Shown here: piece after piece, positions 55,917 through 63,510 of the stretch
Layout: every line of letters starts with the position of its first letter
Numbering within the stretch: position 1 is the first letter of the stretch
NCBI RefSeq assembly: GCF_031951985.1
Contig: NZ_JAVLVU010000001.1
Coordinates: 5,022,001 to 5,086,000 of the forward strand
Source of the DNA: Mucilaginibacter terrae
GTDB lineage: Bacteria > Bacteroidota > Bacteroidia > Sphingobacteriales > Sphingobacteriaceae
DNA: 64,000 nucleotides
Direction of reading: 5' to 3'
The notes under the pieces: generated by a model
Told to the model about the DNA's origin: nothing
The model's input: the letters and a program-made list of their open reading frames with translations, nothing else
Databases searched by the model: none
Translations under genes and position numbers: made by a program

Positions 55917-57107
55917 ATGCAGTTAAATAGCGATCAGTCGATGGATCACTTAGGGCACGAATTGAAAGATCTGCCGAAAAACCTGGTTTGCTTTTCCCAT
56001 CTCCGGTGGGACTTCGTATTCCAAAGGCCACAACATCTATTAACCCGCTTAGCAAAAGCCATGAAGGTTTTTTATGTGGAAGAACCGGTAGTTATTGCTT
56101 CGGAAAAGCTTCCACATTATTTATTGCAGCAACGGAGCGAGATCACGCTTATTATACCCCAACTTCCGGCTGGCTTAAACCCGGCCGAATCTGTAAGTGT
56201 ACAGGAGCAGTTGTTGGATGATTTCATGATAGAGCATCAAATAACCAATTATGCTTTTTGGTATTATACCCCCATGGCGCTCGAATTTAGCCGGAAATAC
56301 AAGCCCGAACTTACAGTTTTTGATTGTATGGATGAGTTGTCGGCATTTAAGTTTGCGCCTGAATCACTCAAGACCTTAGAAAAAGAATTATTAAAAAAGG
56401 CTGATGTTGTGTTTACTGGCGGGCATTCCTTATACGAGGCCAAAAAAGATAAGCATACTAATATTTATGCTTTTCCGAGTAGTATTGATAAATCGCATTT
56501 TGCCAAGGCAAGAATGCTAAAAAAAACTGCAGAAAATCAGGATGCCGCATACAGGCCAAAACTGGGATTTTATGGAGTTATTGATGAACGCTTTGATGCT
56601 GAACTTATAAAAGGAATAGCTGATGCGCGCCCCGATTGGGATTTAATGCTTTTGGGCCCGGTGGTGAAAATTGACCCTCAAACTTTGCCTCAAAAAGATA
56701 ATATATACTATATAGGCACTAAAAGTTATGCCGAATTGCCTGATTTGATGGCCGCGTGGGACATAGCCTTGATACCATTTTTGCTTAACGAATCTACACG
56801 CTTTATAAGCCCAACCAAAACCCCCGAATATTTGGCTGCAGGATTGCCAGTTATATCAACCGCCATCAGGGATGTGGTCAATCCTTATGGTGAACTTGGT
56901 TTAGTATCCATTGGTGATACACCAGCAGAATTTGTAATGCTTAGCGAAAAGGAACTCGATCGTAAAGATAAAAAGGAATGGCAGCAAAAGGTCGACCTGT
57001 TCCTGTCTAACATCTCCTGGGACATTACCTGTGCGCAGATGGTAAGCGTAATGAGTACTGCATTAAACCCGGCGCCGGTTTTTCATAATACCTTAGTTCA
57101 GTCGTGA
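55917..57107 (+). CDS. GT-B glycosyltransferase, group 1-like
   Basis: The N-terminus LPKNLVCFSHLRWDFVFQRPQHLLTRLAKAMKVFYVEEPV is typical of a subgroup found beside UDP-galactopyranose mutase. The C-terminal donor domain has KLGFYGVIDERFDAELIKGIADARPDWDLMLLGP and PTKTPEYLAAGLPVISTAIRDVV, the latter being the nucleotide-sugar site. An internal start (MDHLGHEL at 55941) is also possible. The stop codon overlaps the ATG of the glf gene by one base, so the two are coupled. UDP-galactofuranose is a reasonable donor by context. Confidence 0.88.
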   Translation: MQLNSDQSMDHLGHELKDLPKNLVCFSHLRWDFVFQRPQHLLTRLAKAMKVFYVEEPVVIASEKLPHYLLQQRSEITLIIPQLPAGLNPAESVSVQEQLLDDFMIEHQITNYAFWYYTPMALEFSRKYKPELTVFDCMDELSAFKFAPESLKTLEKELLKKADVVFTGGHSLYEAKKDKHTNIYAFPSSIDKSHFAKARMLKKTAENQDAAYRPKLGFYGVIDERFDAELIKGIADARPDWDLMLLGPVVKIDPQTLPQKDNIYYIGTKSYAELPDLMAAWDIALIPFLLNESTRFISPTKTPEYLAAGLPVISTAIRDVVNPYGELGLVSIGDTPAEFVMLSEKELDRKDKKEWQQKVDLFLSNISWDITCAQMVSVMSTALNPAPVFHNTLVQS

Positions 57108-58231
57108 TGTTTGATTACTTGATAGTAGGGGCGGGTTTTGCGGGCAGTGTGTTGGCAGAACGTCTTGCGGCAGCAGAAAATAAAAAAGTGCTGCTGATAG
57201 ATAAAAGAAACCATATTGGCGGAAATGCTTATGATCATTATGATAATGAAGGTATCCTGATTCATAAATACGGGCCTCATATTTTTCACACCAACAGCCA
57301 GGAAGTTTTTAATTATCTGTCGAAATTTACTGAGTGGAGGCACTATCAGCACAAGGTATTGGCCGATCTTGACGGACAGCAGGTGCCGGTACCCATCAAT
57401 TTAACCACCATTAATACGCTCTACAACTTAAACCTGAGCAGTAATGAACTCGAAGGGTTCTTTGCCGGTAAGGCAGAAGACGTTAAGCAGGTGCGTACCT
57501 CTGAAGATGTGGTGGTTAAAGCGGTGGGGCGCGATTTATATAACAAATTTTTTAAAGGCTATACCCAAAAGCAATGGGACTTAGATCCCTCAGAGCTTGA
57601 TGCATCGGTAACGGCAAGGGTACCTACACGTACTAATAAAGACGATAGGTACTTTACCGATACATACCAGTCGATGCCGCTAAATGGTTATACCAAAATG
57701 TTCGAAAACATGCTTAACCACCCGAACATTAAAATTATGCTGAACACAGATTATCATGAAATAACAGATGATATCGCGTTCAATAAAATGATCTTTACCG
57801 GGCCGGTAGATGAGTATTTTGATTATTGTTATGGTAAGCTGCCGTACCGCTCGATCAATTTTAAATTCGAGACATTGGATAAAGAGCAATTTCAACGGAC
57901 AGGAACGGTCAATTACCCGAATGATTATGCCTTTACCCGTATTACCGAGTTTAAGTATTTAACCGGGCAAAAGCATCATAAAACCAGTTTAGTATACGAG
58001 TTTCCAACAGCAAACGGCGATCCGTATTACCCTATTCCCCGACCTGAAAACGCTGAACTATATAAAAAATATAAAGCCCTGGCCGATCAGTCAGACACTT
58101 ACTTTGTTGGCCGTTTAGCCACGTACAAATACTACAATATGGATCAGGTGGTTGCCCAGGCTTTGAGCATGTATAAAAAAATAAAGGCAGAGATTACTAT
58201 TAAACCAATGCATAACGAAGCTGCTGCGTAA
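57107..58231 (+). CDS. glf: UDP-galactopyranose mutase
   Basis: The flavin-binding start MFDYLIVGAGFAGSVLAERLA and IGGNAYDHYDNEGILIHKYGPHIFHTNS are diagnostic. Later blocks are FKGYTQKQWDLDPSELDASVTARVPTRTN, MPLNGYTKMFENML, TGPVDEYFDYCYGKLPYRSINFKFE and FVGRLATYKYYNMDQVVAQAL. The ATG at 57107 is chosen over a GTG one codon earlier. The enzyme interconverts UDP-galactopyranose and UDP-galactofuranose with reduced FAD, supplying galactofuranose for surface glycans. Full length (374 residues). Confidence 0.96.
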   Translation: MFDYLIVGAGFAGSVLAERLAAAENKKVLLIDKRNHIGGNAYDHYDNEGILIHKYGPHIFHTNSQEVFNYLSKFTEWRHYQHKVLADLDGQQVPVPINLTTINTLYNLNLSSNELEGFFAGKAEDVKQVRTSEDVVVKAVGRDLYNKFFKGYTQKQWDLDPSELDASVTARVPTRTNKDDRYFTDTYQSMPLNGYTKMFENMLNHPNIKIMLNTDYHEITDDIAFNKMIFTGPVDEYFDYCYGKLPYRSINFKFETLDKEQFQRTGTVNYPNDYAFTRITEFKYLTGQKHHKTSLVYEFPTANGDPYYPIPRPENAELYKKYKALADQSDTYFVGRLATYKYYNMDQVVAQALSMYKKIKAEITIKPMHNEAAA

Positions 58232-58344
58232 ACCAATGCTTTTTTTTAAGTTCAATATATTATTATAAAAATAACTAATTGTTAGTGCATGTGTACCGGG
58301 CACAATGTGATTAAAATACCACATGAACACAGCAAACGAGCCGG

Positions 58345-58975
58345 TTAGGCCAGCATTAACCACTGCTTCGCCAGGTTAAACTGGTGCGATGCCAGTTGTG
58401 GTACCGACGATAACAGACCTAATGTTATCGAGTTTACCCAAACAGTAATGTGTGATATTTTGAGCTGGGAATTTTTCATGAATAATATCTTGTAAGGTCT
58501 TGATGTATACTTTTTCAACGGAACCAGAATTTGAGGATGTTAAAGCCACAGTATCTTGTATTGGTATTCCAGGCTCGGCACGGTAATTTTTCAATACCAT
58601 ACCCTGAATTTGTGTTGAGCCATCTGGAATGAAGATATTTATGATTTGTGCTCGTTTCACATCAACGGTTAAGTCGCCATTATTCATGATAAGATTCTCA
58701 TCTTTACCCAGCTGAGAATCTGGATTATGCGAAGCAAGGCCGAATAATGATTGCCCGGAGTTAGTTAAATAAGCCGCAAGAAAAACGAGTTTTTCAATTT
58801 TTGATGGGGTCTTCTCAGCCACCGCGGATATGACCATGCCACCAAGCCTATGCCCCACAAGCATTACTTTGCCATTTATGCCCGACATGGCACTAAGCAC
58901 TTTATCTCTGTAAGCGTTAAGTAGCACTGGCTACAAGTAATACGAATAATGTAAATTTTTTGATGATCTCGATGG
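58345..58975 (-). pseudogene. decayed exported alpha/beta hydrolase, paralogue of the gene at 59921
   Basis: Three lesions are visible. First, a signal-peptide sequence (IIKKFTLFVLLVASAT, about 58919-58969) has no ATG and ends in a stop, and the roughly 60 residues that should follow, with the HGAW oxyanion loop, are missing. Second, an open frame from a GTG at 58927 to 58376 encodes the rest of the fold, but the nucleophile elbow reads LVGHRLGGMVIS, with Arg for the catalytic Ser. Third, that frame ends early; a neighbouring frame carries the expected His block (ASHQFNLAKQW) and stops about 30 bases later. Shared blocks with the intact paralogue include LVFLAAYLTNSGQSLF and YRAEPGIP. Its promoter is almost identical to that of the intact gene. 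Confidence 0.85.
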
Positions 58976-59046
58976 CCTAATTGTTTAGGACATCACAAAC
59001 ATCGTCCTATGCTGCTGCAATAACTTTAACCCAGGTTAAAAATCGA
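58975..59046 (-). repeat. promoter-region inverted duplication, left copy
   Basis: Read on the minus strand, 58975-59003 equals 59882-59910 at 28 of 29 bases. It is separated by 21 less conserved bases from a TTTAACC-N2-GGTTAAA palindrome, exactly as in the right copy. The flanking TTCGATTTT is also shared. It faces the decayed hydrolase. Confidence 0.88.
59025..59040. promoter_or_regulatory. operator-like palindrome TTTAACC-N2-GGTTAAA, left copy
   Basis: Perfect 7-base arms around CA. It lies between the decayed hydrolase and the Crp/Fnr-family gene, about 135 bases upstream of the latter. Probably the binding site of that regulator. Confidence 0.7.
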
Positions 59047-59175
59047 AAAATAGTGAATAGTCTGTTAAACACATATAGGCATAAATAGAAATTAATGTTA
59101 TTCTTGATAATAAGAAGCAGCAGTTAGCTTACTGGATTATTATTTGATTTTAGTTAATTTGATTTTTTTTATTGT

Positions 59176-59772
59176 ATGTCAGAAAGCAAAACTGAAATTG
59201 AATTACTTAGAACAGTATTGGGATCGGCCGGAATGAAAGCCGAAGCTTTTGACCTGTCGTTGCCGTACTGGAAATTGAAGCATTACAAAAAAGGCGAGTT
59301 TTACAACGAATATAAAAACGTATGCAAACACCTCGGCTTTGTAATTAATGGCGTTTTTAGAATTTATAGAGTAAACAACGACACGGGTGAAGAGAAGAAC
59401 ATGTTGTTTTTTACCGATCATCAGTTTGTAGCATCTTATAAGAGCTTTTTAGCGCAAACGGCTTGCGATTATTATACTGAAGCAATGGTCGATTCGCTTA
59501 TATTATATATACACATAGATCACCTGAATGAACTCTATGGCAAATCACACCCTTGGGAACGCTTCGGAAGAATTGTTGCTGAAACGGCTTTTCATGAAGT
59601 TATGATCAATACCGAAGGATTTTTATTTAAGACGCCCGAAGATCGTTATCGTGAGATGATGGATAAGCATCCAAATATCTTTAATTCGGTGCCGCTGTAT
59701 CATATTGCTTCGTATCTGGGTATTCAGGGGCCATCTTTGAGCCGCATACGCAAAAGGATGGTTAGCAAGTAG
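59176..59772 (+). CDS. Crp/Fnr-family transcriptional regulator
   Basis: A 198-residue protein. The N-terminal cyclic-nucleotide-binding-like beta-roll is LPYWKLKHYKKGEFYNEYKNVCKHLGFVINGVFRIYRV...FTDHQFVASYKSFL. A dimer helix comes next, and a C-terminal helix-turn-helix reads VPLYHIASYLGIQGPSLSRIRKR. This subgroup (about 190-200 residues) is very common in Bacteroidota and usually activates one neighbouring gene. The two palindromes TTTAACC-N2-GGTTAAA on either side of the gene are the probable sites. No Fe-S cysteine set as in FNR is present. The ligand is unknown. Confidence 0.92.
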   Translation: MSESKTEIELLRTVLGSAGMKAEAFDLSLPYWKLKHYKKGEFYNEYKNVCKHLGFVINGVFRIYRVNNDTGEEKNMLFFTDHQFVASYKSFLAQTACDYYTEAMVDSLILYIHIDHLNELYGKSHPWERFGRIVAETAFHEVMINTEGFLFKTPEDRYREMMDKHPNIFNSVPLYHIASYLGIQGPSLSRIRKRMVSK

Positions 59773-59838
59773 CATTGTCGTCTTTTAATACTGTTCGATA
59801 TACTAAATTCTATCTCAAATAAATTTTCATCCGTTTAA

Positions 59839-59910
59839 TTCGATTTTAACCTGGGTTAAAATTATCTCGGGTGGATAGTCGGATGTTTGTGATGTCTTAA
59901 ACAATTAGGC
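59839..59910 (+). repeat. promoter-region inverted duplication, right copy
   Basis: The partner of 58975-59046 in opposite orientation. It contains the palindrome, a 21-base spacer and GATGTTTGTGATGTC...AACAATTAGGC. The GATGTTTG element resembles the Bacteroidota -7 box TAnnTTTG with one mismatch. Confidence 0.88.
59845..59860. promoter_or_regulatory. operator-like palindrome TTTAACC-N2-GGTTAAA, right copy
   Basis: Perfect 7-base arms around TG. It is 60 bases upstream of the intact hydrolase start, a spacing typical of an activator site just upstream of the core promoter. The same spacing exists at the left copy. Confidence 0.72.
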
Positions 59911-59920
59911 ACTAACAAAC

Positions 59921-60715
59921 ATGAAATCTTCAATCATTATTCTGGCTTTGAGCGTATTAGGTTTTACTGCTAAAGCACAACACTCAAACAACAACAACTC
60001 AAAAACCATCGTACTTGTTCACGGAGCCTGGTCTGACGCATCATCATGGGATGCTGTTACCCCGCTACTAAAAGCCAAAGGCTACGAGGTGATCAATGTT
60101 AACCTCGCCGGTCATGGAAAAGATACCACCTCGTTTGCCGGTATCACCTTTCAAACTTATGTTGACCAGGTAAAGGCTGCCATCGGCTCACGCAATAACG
60201 TTGTCTTGGTAGGCCACAGCTTCGCCGGACTGGTAATTAGCCAGGTAGCCGAAGACGAACCCACACAGATCAAAGAACTGATCTACCTTGCAGCAGCTTT
60301 GCCGCATGATGGCGACAGTTTGCTTTCACTGGCTAAAGGTGATCCGGCATCCCACATTGGCAAATCTCTTACCATCGATCAGCAGCACGGCGCAGCCATC
60401 ATTGCAAAGGATGCCGCAGCTGATATTTTCGCTGCTGACGCACCACTACAGGTTCAGCAATATATTGCCGCTAACCTTAAACCAGAACCCCTTGCGCCGC
60501 TGGCCACTCCGGTACACCTAACCGAAACCAACTTCGGCAGCGTTAAAAAGATGTACATCCATACCGTTAACGACAATGCCATCAGCTACCCTGCACAGCA
60601 GTATATGGTAAAAGCTGGTAAAGTGGCCAAAGTATATACCCTGCAAAGCAGCCACACTCCTTTCATTTCCATGCCTGGTAAACTGGCCGATATACTCATC
60701 GCTGAAAGAAAATAG
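59921..60715 (+). CDS. exported alpha/beta hydrolase, methylesterase-like
   Basis: The signal peptide is MKSSIIILALSVLGFTAKAQ. KTIVLVHGAWSDASSWDAVTPLLKAKG is the oxyanion loop, VVLVGHSFAGLVISQVAE holds nucleophile Ser100, and LQSSHTPFISMP the catalytic His. It is periplasmic and about 40% alike by eye to the cytosolic enzyme at 35254 in the core blocks. An OsmC gene follows after 52 bases and a terminator closes the pair. Control by the adjacent Crp/Fnr protein through the palindrome at 59845 is inferred. The substrate is unknown; small aromatic or fatty esters are usual for the group. Confidence 0.92.
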   Translation: MKSSIIILALSVLGFTAKAQHSNNNNSKTIVLVHGAWSDASSWDAVTPLLKAKGYEVINVNLAGHGKDTTSFAGITFQTYVDQVKAAIGSRNNVVLVGHSFAGLVISQVAEDEPTQIKELIYLAAALPHDGDSLLSLAKGDPASHIGKSLTIDQQHGAAIIAKDAAADIFAADAPLQVQQYIAANLKPEPLAPLATPVHLTETNFGSVKKMYIHTVNDNAISYPAQQYMVKAGKVAKVYTLQSSHTPFISMPGKLADILIAERK

Positions 60716-60767
60716 TAACTCATTTAATAACAGATCAAAAATTTTTAACTCATAAAATCCAAAAATT

Positions 60768-61187
60768 ATGAAACGTATTGCAAAAGCCTATTGGAATGGC
60801 ACTTTACAAGAAGGAAAAGGGACAATCAGCACTCAAAGCACTGTGCTTAACGAAACTCAATATTCATTTAAAACGCGCTTTGCTGATGGCGTAGGAACTA
60901 ATCCTGAAGAATTGATTGCCGCGGCACATGCGGGATGCTTTTCAATGGCACTAAGCGCTACACTCGCACATCATAACATTACTGCCGGAGATATATTTAC
61001 CACAGCTACCGTTGATCTTGATATGCAGGCATTAAGCATCACGGGCATTCATTTGGATCTAAGAGCCAGTATGATCTATGGAGTTGATGAGGCCACATTT
61101 AATGAAATTGCAGAAGGCGCAAAAACACATTGCATTATTTCTAAGGCGTTAAATGTGCCAATTACACTCAGCGTTGTTTATGCATAA
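60768..61187 (+). CDS. osmC: OsmC-family peroxidase
   Basis: A 139-residue protein of the OsmC subgroup. The two reactive cysteines are Cys57 in [16 protein letters not shown] and Cys122 in [11 protein letters not shown]. The motif lacks the Ohr-type VCPYSNATRGN, so it is distinct from the Ohr at 6600. OsmC reduces hydroperoxides and is often induced by osmotic or envelope stress. It appears to share a transcript with the upstream exported hydrolase. Confidence 0.93.
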   Translation: MKRIAKAYWNGTLQEGKGTISTQSTVLNETQYSFKTRFADGVGTNPEELIAAAHAGCFSMALSATLAHHNITAGDIFTTATVDLDMQALSITGIHLDLRASMIYGVDEATFNEIAEGAKTHCIISKALNVPITLSVVYA

Positions 61188-61214
61188 TTGAACATTAAAA
61201 CATTTGCTTAATAA

Positions 61215-61250
61215 AAAAAACCTCACTGGGTAATACCAGTGAGGTTTTTT
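61215..61250. terminator. strong intrinsic terminator after osmC
   Basis: A perfect 15-base stem AAAAAACCTCACTGG/CCAGTGAGGTTTTTT with a 6-base loop. The A- and T-tracts make it bidirectional. Confidence 0.95.
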
Positions 61251-61307
61251 TATTGGAATAGTATGATCAACTTTTTGCTACCTCGATGCTTCTGTCTCGA
61301 ATTTCAA

Positions 61308-61430
61308 TCATTTCCAGGTGGGTTTGAAATAGGATGATGTTTGTGGGGGATGCGTTGTAGGGTCTTCGGAACGCGGCATGGTAAACAGCGTAAGCAAGCC
61401 AACTACGGCAACCAAAAAGAAAGTTGATCA
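61308..61430 (-). pseudogene. possible remnant of an RND efflux permease, N-terminal piece
   Basis: Read on the minus strand, a short frame encodes TFFLVAVVGLLTLFTMPRSED before losing similarity and stopping. This resembles the first membrane helix and following 'mPr.EDP' block found at the start of AcrB/CusA-type permeases. No start codon or remaining domains exist. Confidence 0.5.
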
Positions 61431-61495
61431 GGGTGAACTGATAATTGTTTAACGGCGAAATTTGTGATTTTCCTGACTGCCTTATTTAATGATCT

Positions 61496-61639
61496 TTATA
61501 GTCTACTGCTCGTTGAGATAAGCGCTGTTGCTACAGTTGCTATATCAGCCTCCTGATGCTTTTGTTTGCATGCCGTTACCAGGGTAATGGCTGCTAAGGC
61601 GATGCTAAGTATTTGAAAATTTTGTTTGGCTTTGGGCAA
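61496..61639 (-). pseudogene. possible remnant of a lipoprotein adaptor (efflux periplasmic subunit), signal-peptide piece
   Basis: A 47-codon frame from a TTG encodes a lipoprotein signal (FQILSIALAAITLVTACKQK) and 20 more residues. It could be a tiny lipoprotein, but lying directly upstream of the RND-like fragment on the same strand it fits the 5' end of a deleted adaptor gene in the usual adaptor-permease order. Confidence 0.45.
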
Positions 61640-61766
61640 TTTAAGTGGTTTGTAGCAATCCCGTATCCCTTATTCTACAGAAGGTCATATAACAATGATT
61701 TAAAATAACTTATTTCAACTGTAACTGAATTGTTATAAATTAGTGAATTATTATTAGCTGATAAGG

Positions 61767-62327
61767 ATGCGCGGTTACAAAGAGGCGACGGATGAAGATC
61801 TATTTTTGTGGTTAAAGGAGGATGATGAGCGGGCATTCAACAATTTATTTGAACGTTATTGGGATCGTTTGCTCGAAACCGCATTTTATAAATTACAATC
61901 TCAAACCGAGGCCGAAGAGGTTGTACAGCAAATATTCCTCGATATTTGGCGTAACCGTGCGGTAACCCAGCTTAAATATACTTTCCGTACTTACATATCG
62001 GCTGCATTACGCTACTCAATTTATGCGGCCATTGCCCAGCGCAAAAAAAACAACCAGGTTTCTATTGATTCGCTCGAAACAGATGATTTTATTGACGACA
62101 GTACGCGCGAATGGTTAACATTTAACGATGTGCGTGATAAATTAGAACTTTTAGTGTCGCAATTGCCCGAAAAATGCGAATTGGTTTTTAGAATGAGCCG
62201 TGAAGATGGAAAAAGTGTAAAGGATATAGCCGAAGAGTTAAATATTTCGACAAAAACGGTAGAAGCTCATATAACTAAGGCGTTAAAAGTAATAAAATCA
62301 GGTATAAACCAGCTTTGGTTGTTCTAA
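61767..62327 (+). CDS. FecI-like ECF sigma factor (locus 3)
   Basis: Region 2: AFNNLFERYWDRLLETAFYKLQSQTEAEEVVQQIFLDIWRNR. Region 4: LPEKCELVFRMSREDGKSVKDIAEELNISTKTVEAHITKALKVIKSG. The ATG follows an AAGG-type ribosome site (GATAAGGATG). It is closely similar in layout to the locus 1 sigma factor. It is followed by a FecR gene and the start of a SusC gene, so it opens a third utilisation locus that continues beyond the window. Confidence 0.94.
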   Translation: MRGYKEATDEDLFLWLKEDDERAFNNLFERYWDRLLETAFYKLQSQTEAEEVVQQIFLDIWRNRAVTQLKYTFRTYISAALRYSIYAAIAQRKKNNQVSIDSLETDDFIDDSTREWLTFNDVRDKLELLVSQLPEKCELVFRMSREDGKSVKDIAEELNISTKTVEAHITKALKVIKSGINQLWLF

Positions 62328-62431
62328 TTCTCTACATTAGACTTTAAATTTAATATTTTCTTAAAAAAAACTTAAACTGCACTAAGGGGTGTGCCTTGCT
62401 TTTTACACTATATAGTTGAAAAGCAAAATAA

Positions 62432-63403
62432 ATGCCCGACATACAACCTCATTATATCAAAAAAATCACCCAAAAGTTTATGCAGGGTACCATTAGCGGT
62501 GCCGAAGCAGAACTCTTGGAACAATGGTATGCACAACACCCCCAACCTAAACCCGAATGGTTTTTAAATAATGAAAGCCGCGAGGAACTTAAACACCGGC
62601 TGTACAATAATATAAGTAAAGAGATAAAGCCTGTTAAAAAACTGTACCCGGTATGGGCAAAAATTGCCGCTGCGGTACTTATTGTTGCAACGGCGGGTAT
62701 AGCGGTAGTTAAGCTGCAGCAAGCCGACCCAATTGAGCAATATACCGTTAGCAATGCACCCGGCCATGTACGCAAAGTAATGCTGCCCGATCATTCATTG
62801 GTTTGGTTAAAGGGTAACAGTAGTTTAGATTACCCCGAGCAGTTTAGCGATAGCACCCGCAACGTAACACTGCACGGCGAAGCCCTGTTTGAGGTAAGTA
62901 AAGACCGCCGCCATCCTTTTATTATTAGCACCGGTAATTACGTAACGCGTGTGTTAGGCACCAGCTTCAATATCAGCTCAAATAACACAGGCGCATTTAA
63001 ACTTACCGTATTAACAGGTAAGGTACAGGTAAGCTCTACTGTAAATAAGGCTATGCAAAAACCGGTATTGGTTATGCCCGGCAAAGAGTTTGAAATGCTG
63101 AGTATGGTGGCACTGCCCCGGGTAGTTGTATCAACACTTGACCATAAGGATGCAGTGGTATCGGGGACGCAATACCCGATGAATTTTGAAGAAACAGGTT
63201 TTGATGAAATTAAGCGCAGGATAGAAGAGAAGTTTGATGTTACCATAAATACCGTTGCGGCGAGCTACCAACAGTGCCGCGTATCGGCCAATGTAACCGA
63301 TCAATCGCTCCAAAACACGCTTAAAGTAATTTGCGCCGCTATTGGCGCCGAGTATACAGTGAACAAAAACATAATTACCATTACAGGAGGAGGCTGTAAC
63401 TGA
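62432..63403 (+). CDS. FecR-family anti-sigma factor (locus 3)
   Basis: The cytoplasmic N-terminus (ITQKFMQGTISGAEAELLEQWYAQHP) is followed by one membrane helix near residues 72-91 (VWAKIAAAVLIVATAGIAVV). The periplasmic FecR domain reads VSNAPGHVRKVMLPDHSLVWLKGNSSLDYPEQF...GEALFEVSKDRRHPFIISTGNYVTRVLGTSFNI. The C-terminal part ends NKNIITITGGGCN, like the GGGCK end of the locus 1 protein. It is paired with the upstream sigma gene. Confidence 0.94.
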   Translation: MPDIQPHYIKKITQKFMQGTISGAEAELLEQWYAQHPQPKPEWFLNNESREELKHRLYNNISKEIKPVKKLYPVWAKIAAAVLIVATAGIAVVKLQQADPIEQYTVSNAPGHVRKVMLPDHSLVWLKGNSSLDYPEQFSDSTRNVTLHGEALFEVSKDRRHPFIISTGNYVTRVLGTSFNISSNNTGAFKLTVLTGKVQVSSTVNKAMQKPVLVMPGKEFEMLSMVALPRVVVSTLDHKDAVVSGTQYPMNFEETGFDEIKRRIEEKFDVTINTVAASYQQCRVSANVTDQSLQNTLKVICAAIGAEYTVNKNIITITGGGCN

Positions 63404-63510
63404 TGAACTGAACTATACCCGCATAAAAAAAGCAGGAGTGCTACCAACACGCCTGCCCAAAATAGCTTTAGAAGCAACTCTCTGATTAATTTACTACTAA
63501 ACCCAAACAA

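Noticed and set aside
58376-58927. Functional 183-residue hydrolase gene
   Set aside because: The nucleophile Ser is Arg, the oxyanion loop is missing and both ends are frameshifted relative to relatives.
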